Counted from the first letter of the stretch, positions 35,264 through 44,451 are shown. The stretch is 64,000 nt of DNA from Enterocloster bolteae (GCF_002234575.2 NZ_CP022464.2:5580001-5644000), one strand, 5' to 3'. The notes: generated from the letters alone by a model not told the origin. Translations and numbers: made by a program.

Positions 35264-35548
35264 TTACTTTCTCACGCCGGACTTCTTCTCGTCTTTACCG
35301 TGACCTCTATAGGTTCTGGTTGCTACGAATTCGCCCAGCTTATGTCCTACCATATCTTCGGTTACATATACCGGAACGTGTTTCCTGCCGTCATGAACTG
35401 CAATTGTGTGACCAACCATCTGTGGGAAGATTGTAGAACGGCGGGACCAGGTTTTGATTACCTGCTTCTGTCCTGCTGCATTCATAGCGTCTACTTTCTT
35501 TAACAGATGCGCGTCTGCAAATGGTCCTTTTTTCAGTGAACGAGCCAT
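35264..35548 (-). CDS. rpsS: 30S ribosomal protein S19
   Basis: A 94-residue head protein that pairs with S13. It starts MARSLKKGPFADAHLLKKV and carries VGHTIAVHDGRKHVPVYVTE. Confidence 0.97.
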   Translation of the reverse strand: MARSLKKGPFADAHLLKKVDAMNAAGQKQVIKTWSRRSTIFPQMVGHTIAVHDGRKHVPVYVTEDMVGHKLGEFVATRTYRGHGKDEKKSGVRK

Positions 35549-35568
35549 GTGTTCTTAACCTCCTTTAA

Positions 35569-36414
35569 CTATTTGATGGTTCTGCCATCACGTCTTCTTA
35601 CGATCAACTTGTTAGACTGCTTGTTTTTCTTTCTGGTCTTCAGACCCAGAGCAGGCTTGCCCCATGGTGTGCACGGACCTGGACGGCCGATACCACACTT
35701 GCCTTCACCACCACCGTGTGGATGGTCGTTGGGGTTCATTACGGAACCGCGGACTGTAGGTCTGATACCCATGTTGCGCTTCCTACCAGCTTTACCAATG
35801 TTGATCAGGGAGTGTTCGCCATTGCCCACAACACCGATTGTTGCGCGGCAGATGATTGGAACCATTCTCATTTCGCCTGAAGGTAAACGTAAGGTTGCAT
35901 ACTTGCCTTCCTTAGCCATCAACTGTGCTGAATTACCGGCTGAACGGACTAACTGGCCGCCCTTGCCAGGATATAACTCAATGTTGTGTACCTGAGTACC
36001 AACCGGGATGTGATACAGTGGCATGCAGTTGCCAAGCTTTGCCTCTGCTGTATCGCCGCTCATAACCTTCATTCCGTCGGTTAAGCCCTGTGGTGCCAGG
36101 ATATATGCCTTCTCGCCGTCTGCATAGCAGATAAGAGCGATGTTGGCAGTTCTGTTTGGATCGTACTCAATTCCGATAACGGTTGCCGGAATACCATCCT
36201 TGCTGTTTCTCTTGAAGTCGATGATTCTGTATTTTCTTCTGCTGCCGCCGCCTCTGTGACGAACAGTGATTTTACCCTGATTGTTACGACCAGCGTTCTT
36301 GTTCAGGGATACTACCAGAGATTTCTCCGGAGTGTCCTTTGTGATTTCCTTGAAATCAGAACCGGTCATATGTCTTCTGGAAGGTGTATAAGCATTATAC
36401 TTCTTAATTCCCAT
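35569..36414 (-). CDS. rplB: 50S ribosomal protein L2
   Basis: The 281-residue protein lies close to the peptidyl-transferase centre and is needed for subunit association. The conserved loop NPNDHPHGGGEGKCGIGRPG, with its functionally important histidine, is intact near residue 228. Confidence 0.98.
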   Translation of the reverse strand: MGIKKYNAYTPSRRHMTGSDFKEITKDTPEKSLVVSLNKNAGRNNQGKITVRHRGGGSRRKYRIIDFKRNSKDGIPATVIGIEYDPNRTANIALICYADGEKAYILAPQGLTDGMKVMSGDTAEAKLGNCMPLYHIPVGTQVHNIELYPGKGGQLVRSAGNSAQLMAKEGKYATLRLPSGEMRMVPIICRATIGVVGNGEHSLINIGKAGRKRNMGIRPTVRGSVMNPNDHPHGGGEGKCGIGRPGPCTPWGKPALGLKTRKKNKQSNKLIVRRRDGRTIK

Positions 36415-36533
36415 GACATTTTACTCCTTTTCTTTTTCTTTTCACGGCGTATGACTTTGGTAGGGATATCTGGGATATCCCGGATGCCGTATAAGTTCTC
36501 CGTCCGGGTGTGTCCGGCGGGTGTGAGATTTTC

Positions 36534-36833
36534 TTACAGTCCCTGGAAAATCTCTATCTCTTTGCTGTCTTCTGTCAGCTTTACGATTGCTTTCTTGGAA
36601 GCAGCTGTCTTGCCGAAGGTCATTCCCCTTCTCTTGGTCTTGCCTTCACAGTTCATGGTGTTCACGCTGGCAACCTTGGTGCCTGGGAACATCTTCTCAA
36701 CAGCCTCTTTAATCATAGACTTGTTAGCGTCTACATGTACCATGAAAGTATACTTTCTATCGCCCATGGCATTCATGCTCTTCTCAGTGATGACTGGTTT
36801 TAAAATGACGTCATAGTACTTGATATCTGCCAT
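36534..36833 (-). CDS. rplW: 50S ribosomal protein L23
   Basis: A 99-residue tunnel-exit protein that docks trigger factor and SRP. Blocks VILKPVITEKSM and YTFMVHVDANKSMIKEAVE are seen. A 119-base gap separates it from rplB. It overlaps rplD by one base. Confidence 0.96.
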   Translation of the reverse strand: MADIKYYDVILKPVITEKSMNAMGDRKYTFMVHVDANKSMIKEAVEKMFPGTKVASVNTMNCEGKTKRRGMTFGKTAASKKAIVKLTEDSKEIEIFQGL

Positions 36834-37453
36834 TATGCGTACACCTCCTCGATGGATGCAACAGCAGCCTTGGTAGCCACTACTGTGTTGTACTTCAGAA
36901 TGTCGTATACGTTGATGGAGCCGACCTGAGAGGTCTTAACGCCTGCAATGTTCCTTGCAGATAATACTGTATTCTGATCATTGTCAGCCAGAACCACCAG
37001 TGCCTTGGATACCTTCAGGTTATCCATAACATTCTGGAACTTCTTGGTCTTAATCTCGTCAAACTTAAGCTCATCTACTACGATAAACTTGTTATCCTGA
37101 ACACGGCTGGTCAGAGCAGACCTGAGAGCAGCTCTCTTTTCCTTCTTGTTCAGTCTGATGGTGTAATCTCTTGGTGTTGGAGCGAATACCACGCCGCCGC
37201 CCTTCCACTGAGGAGACCTGGTTGAACCCTGTCTTGCATGACCGGTTCCTTTCTGTCTCCACGGCTTTCTGCCGCCGCCGGAAACCTCAGAACGTGTCTT
37301 TGCTTTCTGTGTTCCCTGACGTTTATTTGCAAGCTGTGCAACAACTGCAAGATGTACCAGATGCTCGTTAACTTCTACACCGAACACGGCATCGTTCAGT
37401 TCTAATGCGCCAACTTCTTTACCTTCCATATTGTAAACAGATACGTTTGCCAT
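36833..37453 (-). CDS. rplD: 50S ribosomal protein L4
   Basis: A 206-residue protein whose loop narrows the peptide tunnel. The loop GGGRKPWRQKGTGHARQGS is intact. L4 represses the S10 operon in E. coli; whether it acts on the long leader here is unknown. Confidence 0.97.
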   Translation of the reverse strand: MANVSVYNMEGKEVGALELNDAVFGVEVNEHLVHLAVVAQLANKRQGTQKAKTRSEVSGGGRKPWRQKGTGHARQGSTRSPQWKGGGVVFAPTPRDYTIRLNKKEKRAALRSALTSRVQDNKFIVVDELKFDEIKTKKFQNVMDNLKVSKALVVLADNDQNTVLSARNIAGVKTSQVGSINVYDILKYNTVVATKAAVASIEEVYA

Positions 37454-37481
37454 TTGTGTGTTCCTCCTTTCCTATAAAAGC

Positions 37482-38117
37482 TTACCTTTCAACCTTAACG
37501 GTTTCTTTAATTGTTACCAGGCTCTTCTTTGGTCCTGGTACTGCGCCCTTAACCAGAATCAGGTTATTGTCAACGTCAACCTTGACAACCTCCAGATTCT
37601 GAACGGTAATCTGCTTGCTGCCCATGTGGCCTGGCATTCCCTTGCCCTTGAATACGCGGCCTGGGGTTGTAGCGGAACCGTTGGAACCCTGATGACGATG
37701 GAACTTGGAACCATGTGCCATAGGTCCTCTGTGCTGTCCGTATCTCTTGATGGCGCCCTGGAAGCCTTTACCCTTGGAAATAGCGGTTGCATCAATCTTA
37801 TCGCCTGCTGCGAAGATGTCTGCCTTAATCTCATCTTTTACGGAATACTCTTCCGCATTCTCAAACTTGAATTCTCTTACATATCTCTTGTAAGAAACAC
37901 CGGCCTTGTCAAAATGGCCTTTCTGCGGCTTGCTGACCAGTTTGTCCCTCTTGTCAACAAAACCAACCTGTACTGCTTTGTAACCATCGTTCTCAGCTGT
38001 CTTAACCTGTGTTACCACACAAGGTCCTGCCTGAAGTACGGTTACCGGAACTAAAGCACCATTCTCATTGAAGATCTGGGTCATTCCGACTTTTGTTGCT
38101 AAAATCGCTTTCTTCAT
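37482..38117 (-). CDS. rplC: 50S ribosomal protein L3
   Basis: A 211-residue early-assembly protein reaching the peptidyl-transferase centre. The start at 38117 (MKKAILATKVGMTQIF) follows AGGAGG by 7 bases; an ATG at 38162 is not supported. The finger loop HGSKFHRHQGSNGSATTPGRV is intact. Confidence 0.97.
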   Translation of the reverse strand: MKKAILATKVGMTQIFNENGALVPVTVLQAGPCVVTQVKTAENDGYKAVQVGFVDKRDKLVSKPQKGHFDKAGVSYKRYVREFKFENAEEYSVKDEIKADIFAAGDKIDATAISKGKGFQGAIKRYGQHRGPMAHGSKFHRHQGSNGSATTPGRVFKGKGMPGHMGSKQITVQNLEVVKVDVDNNLILVKGAVPGPKKSLVTIKETVKVER

Positions 38118-38365
38118 TGTCTTACCTCCTGTTTCATGATCTACAGCGGAATGCTTTCGCATTCATCCTAGAACAGCCTAATATACGTGGAACACTATGA
38201 ACCGCCTGGCGGTATGTTGATTCCTCAACAGGAAATGCAGTGTTGCTTCTATATTTAAACCCTTCAGGATATAAACATTTTTATCGCATCCCCATCCTGT
38301 TCAAACGGGAACCGCGAACCCAGCTGCGCTGCGCTTGCGCAGCATGAAAACGAATCTGTCTTCGA
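38118..38365 (-). other. Long spacer between rpsJ and rplC
   Basis: A 248-base gap in an otherwise compact operon. It contains a GC-rich hairpin (GCTGCGC / GCGCAGC near 38321-38343), an inverted CCGCC/GGCGG pair near 38206, and no reading frame with a ribosome binding site. A processing or regulatory site is possible. Confidence 0.4.
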
Positions 38366-38683
38366 TTATTTCGTTTTCATCTTGATGTCGATGTACACAC
38401 CAGCTGGCATTTCCAGTCTGGACAGCGCATCAACTGTTTTCTGGCTTGGAGCTGTGATGTCGATGAGTCTCTTGTGAGTTCTCTGCTCGAACTGCTCTCT
38501 GGAATCTTTGTACTTATGAACCGCACGCAGAATAGTTACTACCTCTTTCTTGGTTGGTAACGGCACCGGTCCGCTCACCTGTGATCCTGTCTTCTTTACA
38601 GTCTCGATGATTTTTCCGGCGGACTGATCTACCAACTGATGATCATAAGCCTTTAAAGTGATTCTCATTACTTGACTTGCCAT
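38366..38683 (-). CDS. rpsJ: 30S ribosomal protein S10
   Basis: A 105-residue head protein, also the NusE partner of NusB in antitermination. Blocks VSGPVPLPTKKEVVTILRA and THKRLIDITAPSQKTVDAL are clear. It is the first gene of the superoperon, with AGGAGG 10 bases before its start and a long structured leader. Confidence 0.97.
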   Translation of the reverse strand: MASQVMRITLKAYDHQLVDQSAGKIIETVKKTGSQVSGPVPLPTKKEVVTILRAVHKYKDSREQFEQRTHKRLIDITAPSQKTVDALSRLEMPAGVYIDIKMKTK

Positions 38684-38916
38684 AAAAAAAGTCGCCTCCT
38701 TTTCGCACTTTCAAACCAAGTACGACAAGCGGTGACTGTACACGTTTCCGTGTGTGTCCTAACAGAACTCCACACTGATTCTGCGTTCTAACATTGCAGT
38801 TTCTTTAATTGGTACAGTGACTTGTCGCCAGTTTCCTAACTTGACATTCGCTCCACGGAAAACCCGCCTCACTTTGTGGGCAGCAACCTCTCGCTTCAAC
38901 GCTATCATGCCACAGC
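38684..38916 (-). promoter_or_regulatory. Structured 5' leader of the rpsJ superoperon
   Basis: The leader of about 230 bases contains two arms about 70 bases apart that pair over 13 positions: CGACAAG + CTGTAC (38812-38827) with GTACAG + CTTGTCG (38723-38741). A further hairpin (ACACG GAA ACGTGT) lies near 38738-38757. This is the architecture of a ribosomal-protein autoregulatory leader. The ligand is not identified. Confidence 0.6.
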
Positions 38917-38922
38917 CTTTGT

Positions 38923-38951
38923 ATGATAGCACACATTCCAAATAAATGCAA
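38923..38951 (-). promoter_or_regulatory. Promoter of the rpsJ superoperon
   Basis: TTGCAT (38946-38951) and TATCAT (38923-38928) on the minus strand are separated by 17 bases. An inverted repeat (GCTATCAT / ATGATAGC, 38901-38930) overlaps the -10 box and the start of transcription. Confidence 0.75.
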
Positions 38952-39076
38952 GTATTTTTTTCAATTTTCTTCGTCAGTGCTTCGTCAGCCTTTGCCCGGA
39001 GTTTTATTGGTTTTAATTGATTCTTTTCAACGCTTTTCCCGGAGCATTCTTACTCAGGCTGACTGGGGTCTCCAAA

Positions 39077-39121
39077 AGCAAAAAAGGAAAGACCTCCCAT
39101 TTATTATAGAAGTCTTTCCTT
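39077..39121 (-). terminator. Terminator of the 451-residue wall-binding protein
   Basis: A 10-base-pair stem (AAGGAAAGAC / GTCTTTCCTT) is followed on the minus strand by TTTTTTGC. It insulates the superoperon promoter. Confidence 0.8.
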
Positions 39122-39165
39122 ATATGAATCATTTTAGTCACATACCGGTAATAGCGCCAGTCTGT

Positions 39166-40521
39166 TTACTCTGTGCAGTATGGCTCCGTGGGCTCCTGTG
39201 CGTAAGAATCAACATCACTGTCATCATCCGCCTTTGTCAGCTCGCCTGAGCTGTTGGTTGTAAACTTGACGCCGTCGCTGTTCTTTACATTGCTTCCCTT
39301 CATAACCTTACCGGAAGCGTTGACCACATAATTCCTGCCCTCCACCCGGTAGCATACATACTTCTGGCCGTCCGTTGCCTTCTGGAGTTTCCCCTTATAG
39401 TATAAGTAGTTATCCTTAACCCCATTGACGCCCCGTCCATTGTCCAGGAAGTAAAAATCGCTCTTATTGCCGTCGTCCTCGGTCACCTTCATCTTTCCTT
39501 TTTGGACACAGCTCTTATTCTTATCTCCAAAGTAGAACGCGGTCCAGTCATCCTCGCCGGAACCGGTATAAACCTTCTTAAGTCCATAAACCGGATTGCC
39601 CAGATGGTTGAACAGATAGGATTTGCCGTTCAGCTTCACAATGTCGCTGGTGGTAAGACGTTCGGAATCAGCCGCTCTCGGCTTGCCGCTGTTATTGAAG
39701 TAGAACCACTCCACGGCTTCCTCATAACCGTTCAGATCCTCAGGAGGTTCAATGGAATACCAGCCAATCTTGGCCTTGCCGTCAGAACCAAAGTACATGT
39801 AATCCTGGATGGAGTCATTGGTTGTGGACTTTACGTTCTTCCAGCCTGTCTGCATGGCGCCGTTCTCGTCAAAGCAGTAATAGGTTCCGTCTATCTTACG
39901 GGCCGTGTAATCGCCGTCTGAGCTGTCAGGCGCATATTTCTTGCCATTTGAGGAGAAATAGTACCAGTAGCGGCCGTCATCATCTGTGACACTGTCAATT
40001 CCCGGCGTCACCTTGTCTGCGTTGTCGTCATCGTCATCCGGCGGATACAGCTTCTGCCAGCCCGTCCGCATAACGCCGTCAGAACCGGTATAATACATAT
40101 CGTCCAGAATCCAGCCAATCTCCATACGGCCATCACCGTTAAAGTGATACCACTTATTGTCAATCTTTTTCCAGGCATCTGTGATTACCTTGCCGCTGCT
40201 GCTGAAATAATACCACTCGTATTCGCCCTGGTCGCCGGTAAGCTTCAGCCACTTGTCAGTGAGCATGATGCCGTTGCTGTCCATATAATAATCAGACTCA
40301 ACCCACGCATTGGTGGCCATAACTCCCTCGCCGTTGAGATAACGCCACTGGTTGTCCGCCCCTTTTTTCCATGTATTATATATTTTATTCCCGTTGGAGT
40401 CATAGTAGACCCAGGTGCTCCCCGATTGAGCCCAACCCTCTGCTGCCAGGGCAGATATCGTAGCCGTACCAAAGCACAGCACTGCCGCCAGGGCCCACAC
40501 CGCCACCATCTTTTTCTTCAT
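39166..40521 (-). CDS. Secreted choline-binding-type repeat protein
   Basis: A 451-residue exported protein made almost entirely of Trp/Tyr/Gly wall-binding repeats after a signal peptide (1-26, ending ISALAAE). Repeats such as TWVYYDSNGNKIYNTWK, QWRYLNGEGVMATNAW and KWYHFNGDGRMEIGWI recur about every 20-25 residues, some separated by longer Asp-rich inserts. No catalytic domain is visible. The start at 40521 lies 8 bases from GAGGAG. It has its own promoter and terminator and lacks the fibronectin-like segment of the trio at 18297-21663. Confidence 0.85.
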   Translation of the reverse strand: MKKKMVAVWALAAVLCFGTATISALAAEGWAQSGSTWVYYDSNGNKIYNTWKKGADNQWRYLNGEGVMATNAWVESDYYMDSNGIMLTDKWLKLTGDQGEYEWYYFSSSGKVITDAWKKIDNKWYHFNGDGRMEIGWILDDMYYTGSDGVMRTGWQKLYPPDDDDDNADKVTPGIDSVTDDDGRYWYYFSSNGKKYAPDSSDGDYTARKIDGTYYCFDENGAMQTGWKNVKSTTNDSIQDYMYFGSDGKAKIGWYSIEPPEDLNGYEEAVEWFYFNNSGKPRAADSERLTTSDIVKLNGKSYLFNHLGNPVYGLKKVYTGSGEDDWTAFYFGDKNKSCVQKGKMKVTEDDGNKSDFYFLDNGRGVNGVKDNYLYYKGKLQKATDGQKYVCYRVEGRNYVVNASGKVMKGSNVKNSDGVKFTTNSSGELTKADDDSDVDSYAQEPTEPYCTE

Positions 40522-40596
40522 ATGCTCAACTCCTCTTCCCATCTGCATTCACCCATATCAGCCCTGTTTCTGCCGGGGCTGATAATCCTATGGTAT

Positions 40597-40625
40597 ATTG
40601 TATCAAGGCTCCCTCAATTATTCAA
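40597..40625 (-). promoter_or_regulatory. Promoter of the 451-residue wall-binding protein
   Basis: TTGAAT (40620-40625) and TACAAT (40597-40602) on the minus strand are separated by 17 bases. Confidence 0.65.
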
Positions 40626-40696
40626 CCTAATTTATCTTTCAATTCTATTACAATTTAGCCAAACCGTTTCTATTTTTCCGAAAATGTACCGAATAC

Positions 40697-40726
40697 TTGA
40701 CGGAGCCGCAGCACTTAGACTATACT
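40697..40726 (+). promoter_or_regulatory. Promoter of the methyltransferase gene
   Basis: TTGACG (40697-40702) and TATACT (40721-40726) are separated by 18 bases. Transcription would begin near 40733, divergent from the wall-binding protein. Confidence 0.6.
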
Positions 40727-40773
40727 CAATATTATCATTATTATATATGGAAGAAACGAGGTTAAATAAATAT

Positions 40774-41634
40774 ATGTGGCTTGCAGACGAGTGGAAGGAT
40801 TATGAAGTGATAGACTGTTCAAAGGGAGAAAAACTGGAGCGCTGGGGTGATTACCTGCTGGTGCGCCCGGACCCTCAGGTTATCTGGGACACCCCCAGAA
40901 ACCACAAGGGCTGGAAAAAGATGAACGGCCATTATCACCGCAGCAGCAAGGGCGGAGGCGAGTGGGAATTCTTCCATCTTCCTGAGCAGTGGTCCATTGG
41001 ATATAAGGGACTTACCTTCAATCTAAAGCCCTTTAGTTTTAAACACACCGGTCTGTTTCCCGAACAGGCTGCCAATTGGGACTGGTTTGGCGCCAGGATT
41101 CGCGAAGCCGGACGTCCGGTCAAGGTCCTAAACCTGTTTGCGTATACCGGCGGAGCTACCCTGGCCGCAGCCAAGGCTGGCGCCAGTGTCACCCATGTGG
41201 ACGCCTCCAAGGGCATGGTGGCCTGGGCCAAGGAAAACGCCCAGTCCTCAGGACTGGCCGATGCCCCCATACGCTGGATCGTGGATGACTGCGTGAAATT
41301 CGTGGAGCGGGAAATCCGCAGGGGCAACCGCTACGATGCGGTCATCATGGACCCTCCCTCCTATGGGAGGGGACCAAAAGGGGAAATCTGGAAGATAGAG
41401 GACGCCATTCATCCTCTGGTCAAGCTGTGCGTCCAGCTCCTGTCAGACAAGCCCCTGTTCTTTCTGATTAACTCCTACACCACCGGACTGGCGCCCGCAG
41501 TCCTTTCCTACATGATAGGCGTGGAAATCGTCCCCCGTTTCGGCGGAACAGTAAGCGCCGAGGAGGTGGGCCTCCCTGTCACCCAGACAGGCCTGGTGCT
41601 GCCCTGCGGGGCATCCGGGCGCTGGGAAGCATAA
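40774..41634 (+). CDS. SAM-dependent methyltransferase (RlmI-like class I)
   Basis: A 286-residue class I methyltransferase likely to act on RNA. The SAM-binding motif appears as VLNLFAYTGGATLAAAKAGA, with HVDASKGMVAWAKENA after it, and the catalytic-region motif is MDPPSYGRGPKGE. The N-terminal part (WGDYLLVRPDPQVIW) is typical of a family related to RlmI/RlmK but lacking the PUA domain. The start at 40774 is preferred; an in-frame ATG at 40747 is possible. A decayed partial copy lies at 49246. Confidence 0.88.
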   Translation: MWLADEWKDYEVIDCSKGEKLERWGDYLLVRPDPQVIWDTPRNHKGWKKMNGHYHRSSKGGGEWEFFHLPEQWSIGYKGLTFNLKPFSFKHTGLFPEQAANWDWFGARIREAGRPVKVLNLFAYTGGATLAAAKAGASVTHVDASKGMVAWAKENAQSSGLADAPIRWIVDDCVKFVEREIRRGNRYDAVIMDPPSYGRGPKGEIWKIEDAIHPLVKLCVQLLSDKPLFFLINSYTTGLAPAVLSYMIGVEIVPRFGGTVSAEEVGLPVTQTGLVLPCGASGRWEA

Positions 41635-41640
41635 TGCAAA

Positions 41641-41678
41641 AAAGTCCCGCATCAGGATTCGCTGATGCGGGGCTTTTT
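41641..41678. terminator. Bidirectional terminator
   Basis: A perfect 10-base-pair stem (CCCGCATCAG / CTGATGCGGG, loop GATTCG) is flanked by AAAAAAG on the left and CTTTTT on the right. It can end both the methyltransferase transcript and the convergent RraA operon. Confidence 0.88.
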
Positions 41679-41738
41679 CTTGCCTGGTGCTAATCTCTGT
41701 TCTTATCACCTGCTTCTTAATCACTTGGTCCTTTCATT

Positions 41739-42428
41739 TTACATAATCCCGTACTTATCGAAAGAGGCTTTTGCAGCCATACCGTTCTTAATGGCCTCAG
41801 CCACCATCTTCTCTCCGGTAGCCTTTTCAACAGCCCTGACAATCACTTCCTCCTCAATCTCCTTAGGGATAACAAGGACACCGTCCAAGTCCCCAAATAC
41901 AATGTCTCCGGGATTGATTTTCACTCCCTCCATGTCAATGGGAACCCTGTAGTCAATCACCTTTCCTCTGGGGCCCTGGTCCTGGGCATATCTCCCATAA
42001 GAAAAGCATGGGAAATCCAGGTCCAGGATTCCGTTGGTGTCGCGGTGAAATCCATTTACAACAGCGCCGGCCGCACCCAGTATCTTCATTCTCGTACACA
42101 TCAGCTCCCCTACCAGGGCATATGTGGGTGACGATCCGGTACATATATATACTTCGTTTTTCTTAAGGTCATCCAGCGCCTCCAGCATAAGGCCAAAGCT
42201 CTGCCTCATGATTGGATTCTGCCCCTCAGATACTGTCTCCAGAGCATCTGCCTCAAGCACAGTCATGGCCCTTCCGGCCACCACCATATTTTCCCGCATG
42301 GGCTGAATCCTCCATGGCAGGAACTGATGGAGATAGTTCATTTTATCCAATATATCACCTATAACAGATGAATACAGTGTTTCCCTCATGAGAGCAAAAA
42401 GCTCGTCATCATTTTTCCATACAACCAT
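41739..42428 (-). CDS. RraA-like aldolase/decarboxylase family protein
   Basis: The family includes 4-hydroxy-4-methyl-2-oxoglutarate aldolases and oxaloacetate decarboxylases, with RNase-E inhibitors as a side branch. The 229-residue protein keeps the substrate-site block GAAGAVVNGFHRDT (with the conserved R-D pair) and the metal region GDIVFGDLDGVLVIP. As the last gene of an operon with an acid-sugar dehydratase, it may cleave a 2-keto-3-deoxy acid to pyruvate and an aldehyde. That role is inference. Confidence 0.82.
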   Translation of the reverse strand: MVVWKNDDELFALMRETLYSSVIGDILDKMNYLHQFLPWRIQPMRENMVVAGRAMTVLEADALETVSEGQNPIMRQSFGLMLEALDDLKKNEVYICTGSSPTYALVGELMCTRMKILGAAGAVVNGFHRDTNGILDLDFPCFSYGRYAQDQGPRGKVIDYRVPIDMEGVKINPGDIVFGDLDGVLVIPKEIEEEVIVRAVEKATGEKMVAEAIKNGMAAKASFDKYGIM

Positions 42429-42477
42429 GATTTAATAAATTCCTCTCATTCATATGTAATCGTTCTCTGTCAATACG

Positions 42478-43560
42478 TCAGGCCCTATAGCTTTCCAACT
42501 CCCTCATAGCCTCCTGAATCAAGTCAGCCGTAACCGGATACGGTGTATGGCTGAGTTCCTGATTTTCCACAGCCGCCGCCAGCACATCCTCCAGATCATC
42601 TTCCAGGGTAAGTCCCAAATCCTTCAGACATGACGGCAGTCCAAGGGAACGGTTGAACCGATAAGTCTTTTCCAACTTATCCCAGTCCCGATCCACCATC
42701 AGATTAACCAGTGTACCATAAGCAACCACATCTCCATGAAGATAATTTTCCTCGATCTGTCTGCGTCTCGTAAGTCCATAGAACAATGCGTGGGCAATCC
42801 CGCCCACATAATCCGAATGTACGGATACAGACACGATTCCCGGAGTGATAATTATGTTAAGCAATATTTTTTCCAGTTCTTCACTGACAATCCCCGCCTT
42901 AGCGTCTTCCACTGCCTTCTTACCAAATTCCAGCATTGGATAGAAGCACAGCCTTCCCGCTAAAATACCAAATTCGCTTCCAAAGCTCAGCTTCTCTCCT
43001 GCCTTGGCCGACCACTCCGACTCAACATGTTTTGCCATGGCATCTCCTATGCCGGCCCTGAGATAACGAATAGGGGCATCCAGGATAATCCCGGGATGGA
43101 TAAAGCAATGGACCGGAACCGAATTTAACCGTTTCACCTTCTCAAACGTTCCGTCTTCACCATACATGATACTCAGCTTTGTAACCGGAGCACAGTTGGA
43201 TGCAATGGTGGGAATCGTAAACACAGGCTTTCTCAGAAGATCTGCTGCCAGTTTTACGGTATCCACGCATTTTCCGCCTCCCACCGCCAGCAGCACATCC
43301 GACTGCCTGACCCTCTGATCTGCAACCAGACGTTCCACATTACTCCAGGTGGCTTCATGGCCATAGAGAATTTCACCCGTCGTCGTCATGCCGGCTTTTT
43401 CCACAGCCTGTGTAACATACCGGCCGGCGGCATTCCAGGCTTTTTCCCCATGAACCGCCGCAATCTTATTTCCATATCTCCCAATCACATCCCGGAACGC
43501 ATCAAATGCATTGAGCCCGATGGTGAAATGCGGAAGATAAACAGACTCCTGTCCTTTCAT
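42478..43560 (-). CDS. GldA-like iron-containing alcohol dehydrogenase
   Basis: A 360-residue NAD-dependent polyol/alcohol dehydrogenase of the glycerol dehydrogenase type. The nucleotide-binding block AVGGGKCVDTVKLAAD is near residue 92. Metal ligands are expected at D in GIGDAMAKH, H in SVHSDYVGGIAHAL and H in NYLHGDVVAYG. It lies 35 bases after iclR and 49 before rraA. In this setting it could reduce the aldehyde released by the aldolase, for example glycolaldehyde; glycerol oxidation is the alternative. Confidence 0.83.
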   Translation of the reverse strand: MKGQESVYLPHFTIGLNAFDAFRDVIGRYGNKIAAVHGEKAWNAAGRYVTQAVEKAGMTTTGEILYGHEATWSNVERLVADQRVRQSDVLLAVGGGKCVDTVKLAADLLRKPVFTIPTIASNCAPVTKLSIMYGEDGTFEKVKRLNSVPVHCFIHPGIILDAPIRYLRAGIGDAMAKHVESEWSAKAGEKLSFGSEFGILAGRLCFYPMLEFGKKAVEDAKAGIVSEELEKILLNIIITPGIVSVSVHSDYVGGIAHALFYGLTRRRQIEENYLHGDVVAYGTLVNLMVDRDWDKLEKTYRFNRSLGLPSCLKDLGLTLEDDLEDVLAAAVENQELSHTPYPVTADLIQEAMRELESYRA

Positions 43561-43595
43561 TCCATTTCCTCTCTGCCCATACGGCAGGGACAGGA

Positions 43596-44378
43596 TTACA
43601 GACTCTGCCCCATGGCCGCGGAAATCTTTTCACAGATTTCCTTTAACGCCTCATGGCATCTCTGCTCCAGCCCGGTGTCAAAATATTGAATAATTCCGCT
43701 CAAACTGAGAGCCGCCTCAATCTTGCCTCCATAACCGAATATGGGATATGTAATACATTTCAAATAAGGTTCACTTTCCCCTTCATTGGTGGCATAACCG
43801 TTTTTCCTGACAGCATCCAGGACTCTTCTGTACTCGTCCTTATCCGTGATGGTCCTCTCTGAATATGATTCAAAGGAACAATGACTGATAATTTTCTCCC
43901 TGACCTCTGCCGCAGAATAGGCAGTTAGCACCTTTCCTGCCCCCGTATTATGCGCCTCCACTTCACCGCCTATCTTAGAGTTCAAATCAAAGACAACAGC
44001 GTTTGCGTTGGGCACCACACGGTCAATCAGCACGATTTTTTCGCCTTCAAGCACAGACAGATGGGCAATCAGATTCAGTTCTGTTGTAACCTTCTCCAGA
44101 TAAGGCCTGGCAGCTTCCACAACGCTTATAAACTGAAATGCATTGCTGCTCAGCACGTAAATGGACATGCCAAGGCTGTAGCGCTTGGAAATCTCGTCGT
44201 ACCTTACAAACCCTTCTTCCTCCAGGGTCGTCAGCACCCTGACCATGGTTCCCTTGCGCATATCTGCCCTCTCGCTGATTTCAGTCAGCGTCATGCTTTT
44301 ATGGGCACTGTCAAAGAGTTTTAAAACCTTTAGCGCCTTTTTTACCGATGAGATTGTATATTGACTTTCCCGTTCCAT
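43596..44378 (-). CDS. IclR-family transcriptional regulator
   Basis: A 260-residue regulator with an N-terminal winged helix (about residues 8-70, SVKKALKVLKLFD...EISERADMRKGTMVRVLTTLE) and a C-terminal ligand-binding domain (from about 80, with HLSVLEGEKIVLIDRV and GAGKVLTAYS). It lies inside the operon it probably controls. The palindromes at 49027-49086, just after the operon's transcription start, are its likely operators. Members usually repress until they bind the pathway substrate. Confidence 0.9.
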   Translation of the reverse strand: MERESQYTISSVKKALKVLKLFDSAHKSMTLTEISERADMRKGTMVRVLTTLEEEGFVRYDEISKRYSLGMSIYVLSSNAFQFISVVEAARPYLEKVTTELNLIAHLSVLEGEKIVLIDRVVPNANAVVFDLNSKIGGEVEAHNTGAGKVLTAYSAAEVREKIISHCSFESYSERTITDKDEYRRVLDAVRKNGYATNEGESEPYLKCITYPIFGYGGKIEAALSLSGIIQYFDTGLEQRCHEALKEICEKISAAMGQSL

Positions 44379-44451
44379 TCACCCAACTCCAAACCTTTTT
44401 TATTTATTATAGTTTATGTGCTCGCCTGCGGTCAACCGGTTAATCCTGCCC

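Noticed and set aside
38759..38908. Leader peptide gene before rpsJ
   Set aside because: The start codon would be only about 8 bases from the predicted transcription start, leaving no room for a ribosome binding site. The sequence is better explained by RNA pairing.
40144..40773. N-terminal extension of the methyltransferase
   Set aside because: The frame stays open upstream, but it is antisense to the wall-binding protein and contains the divergent promoters. The family starts near MWLADEW.
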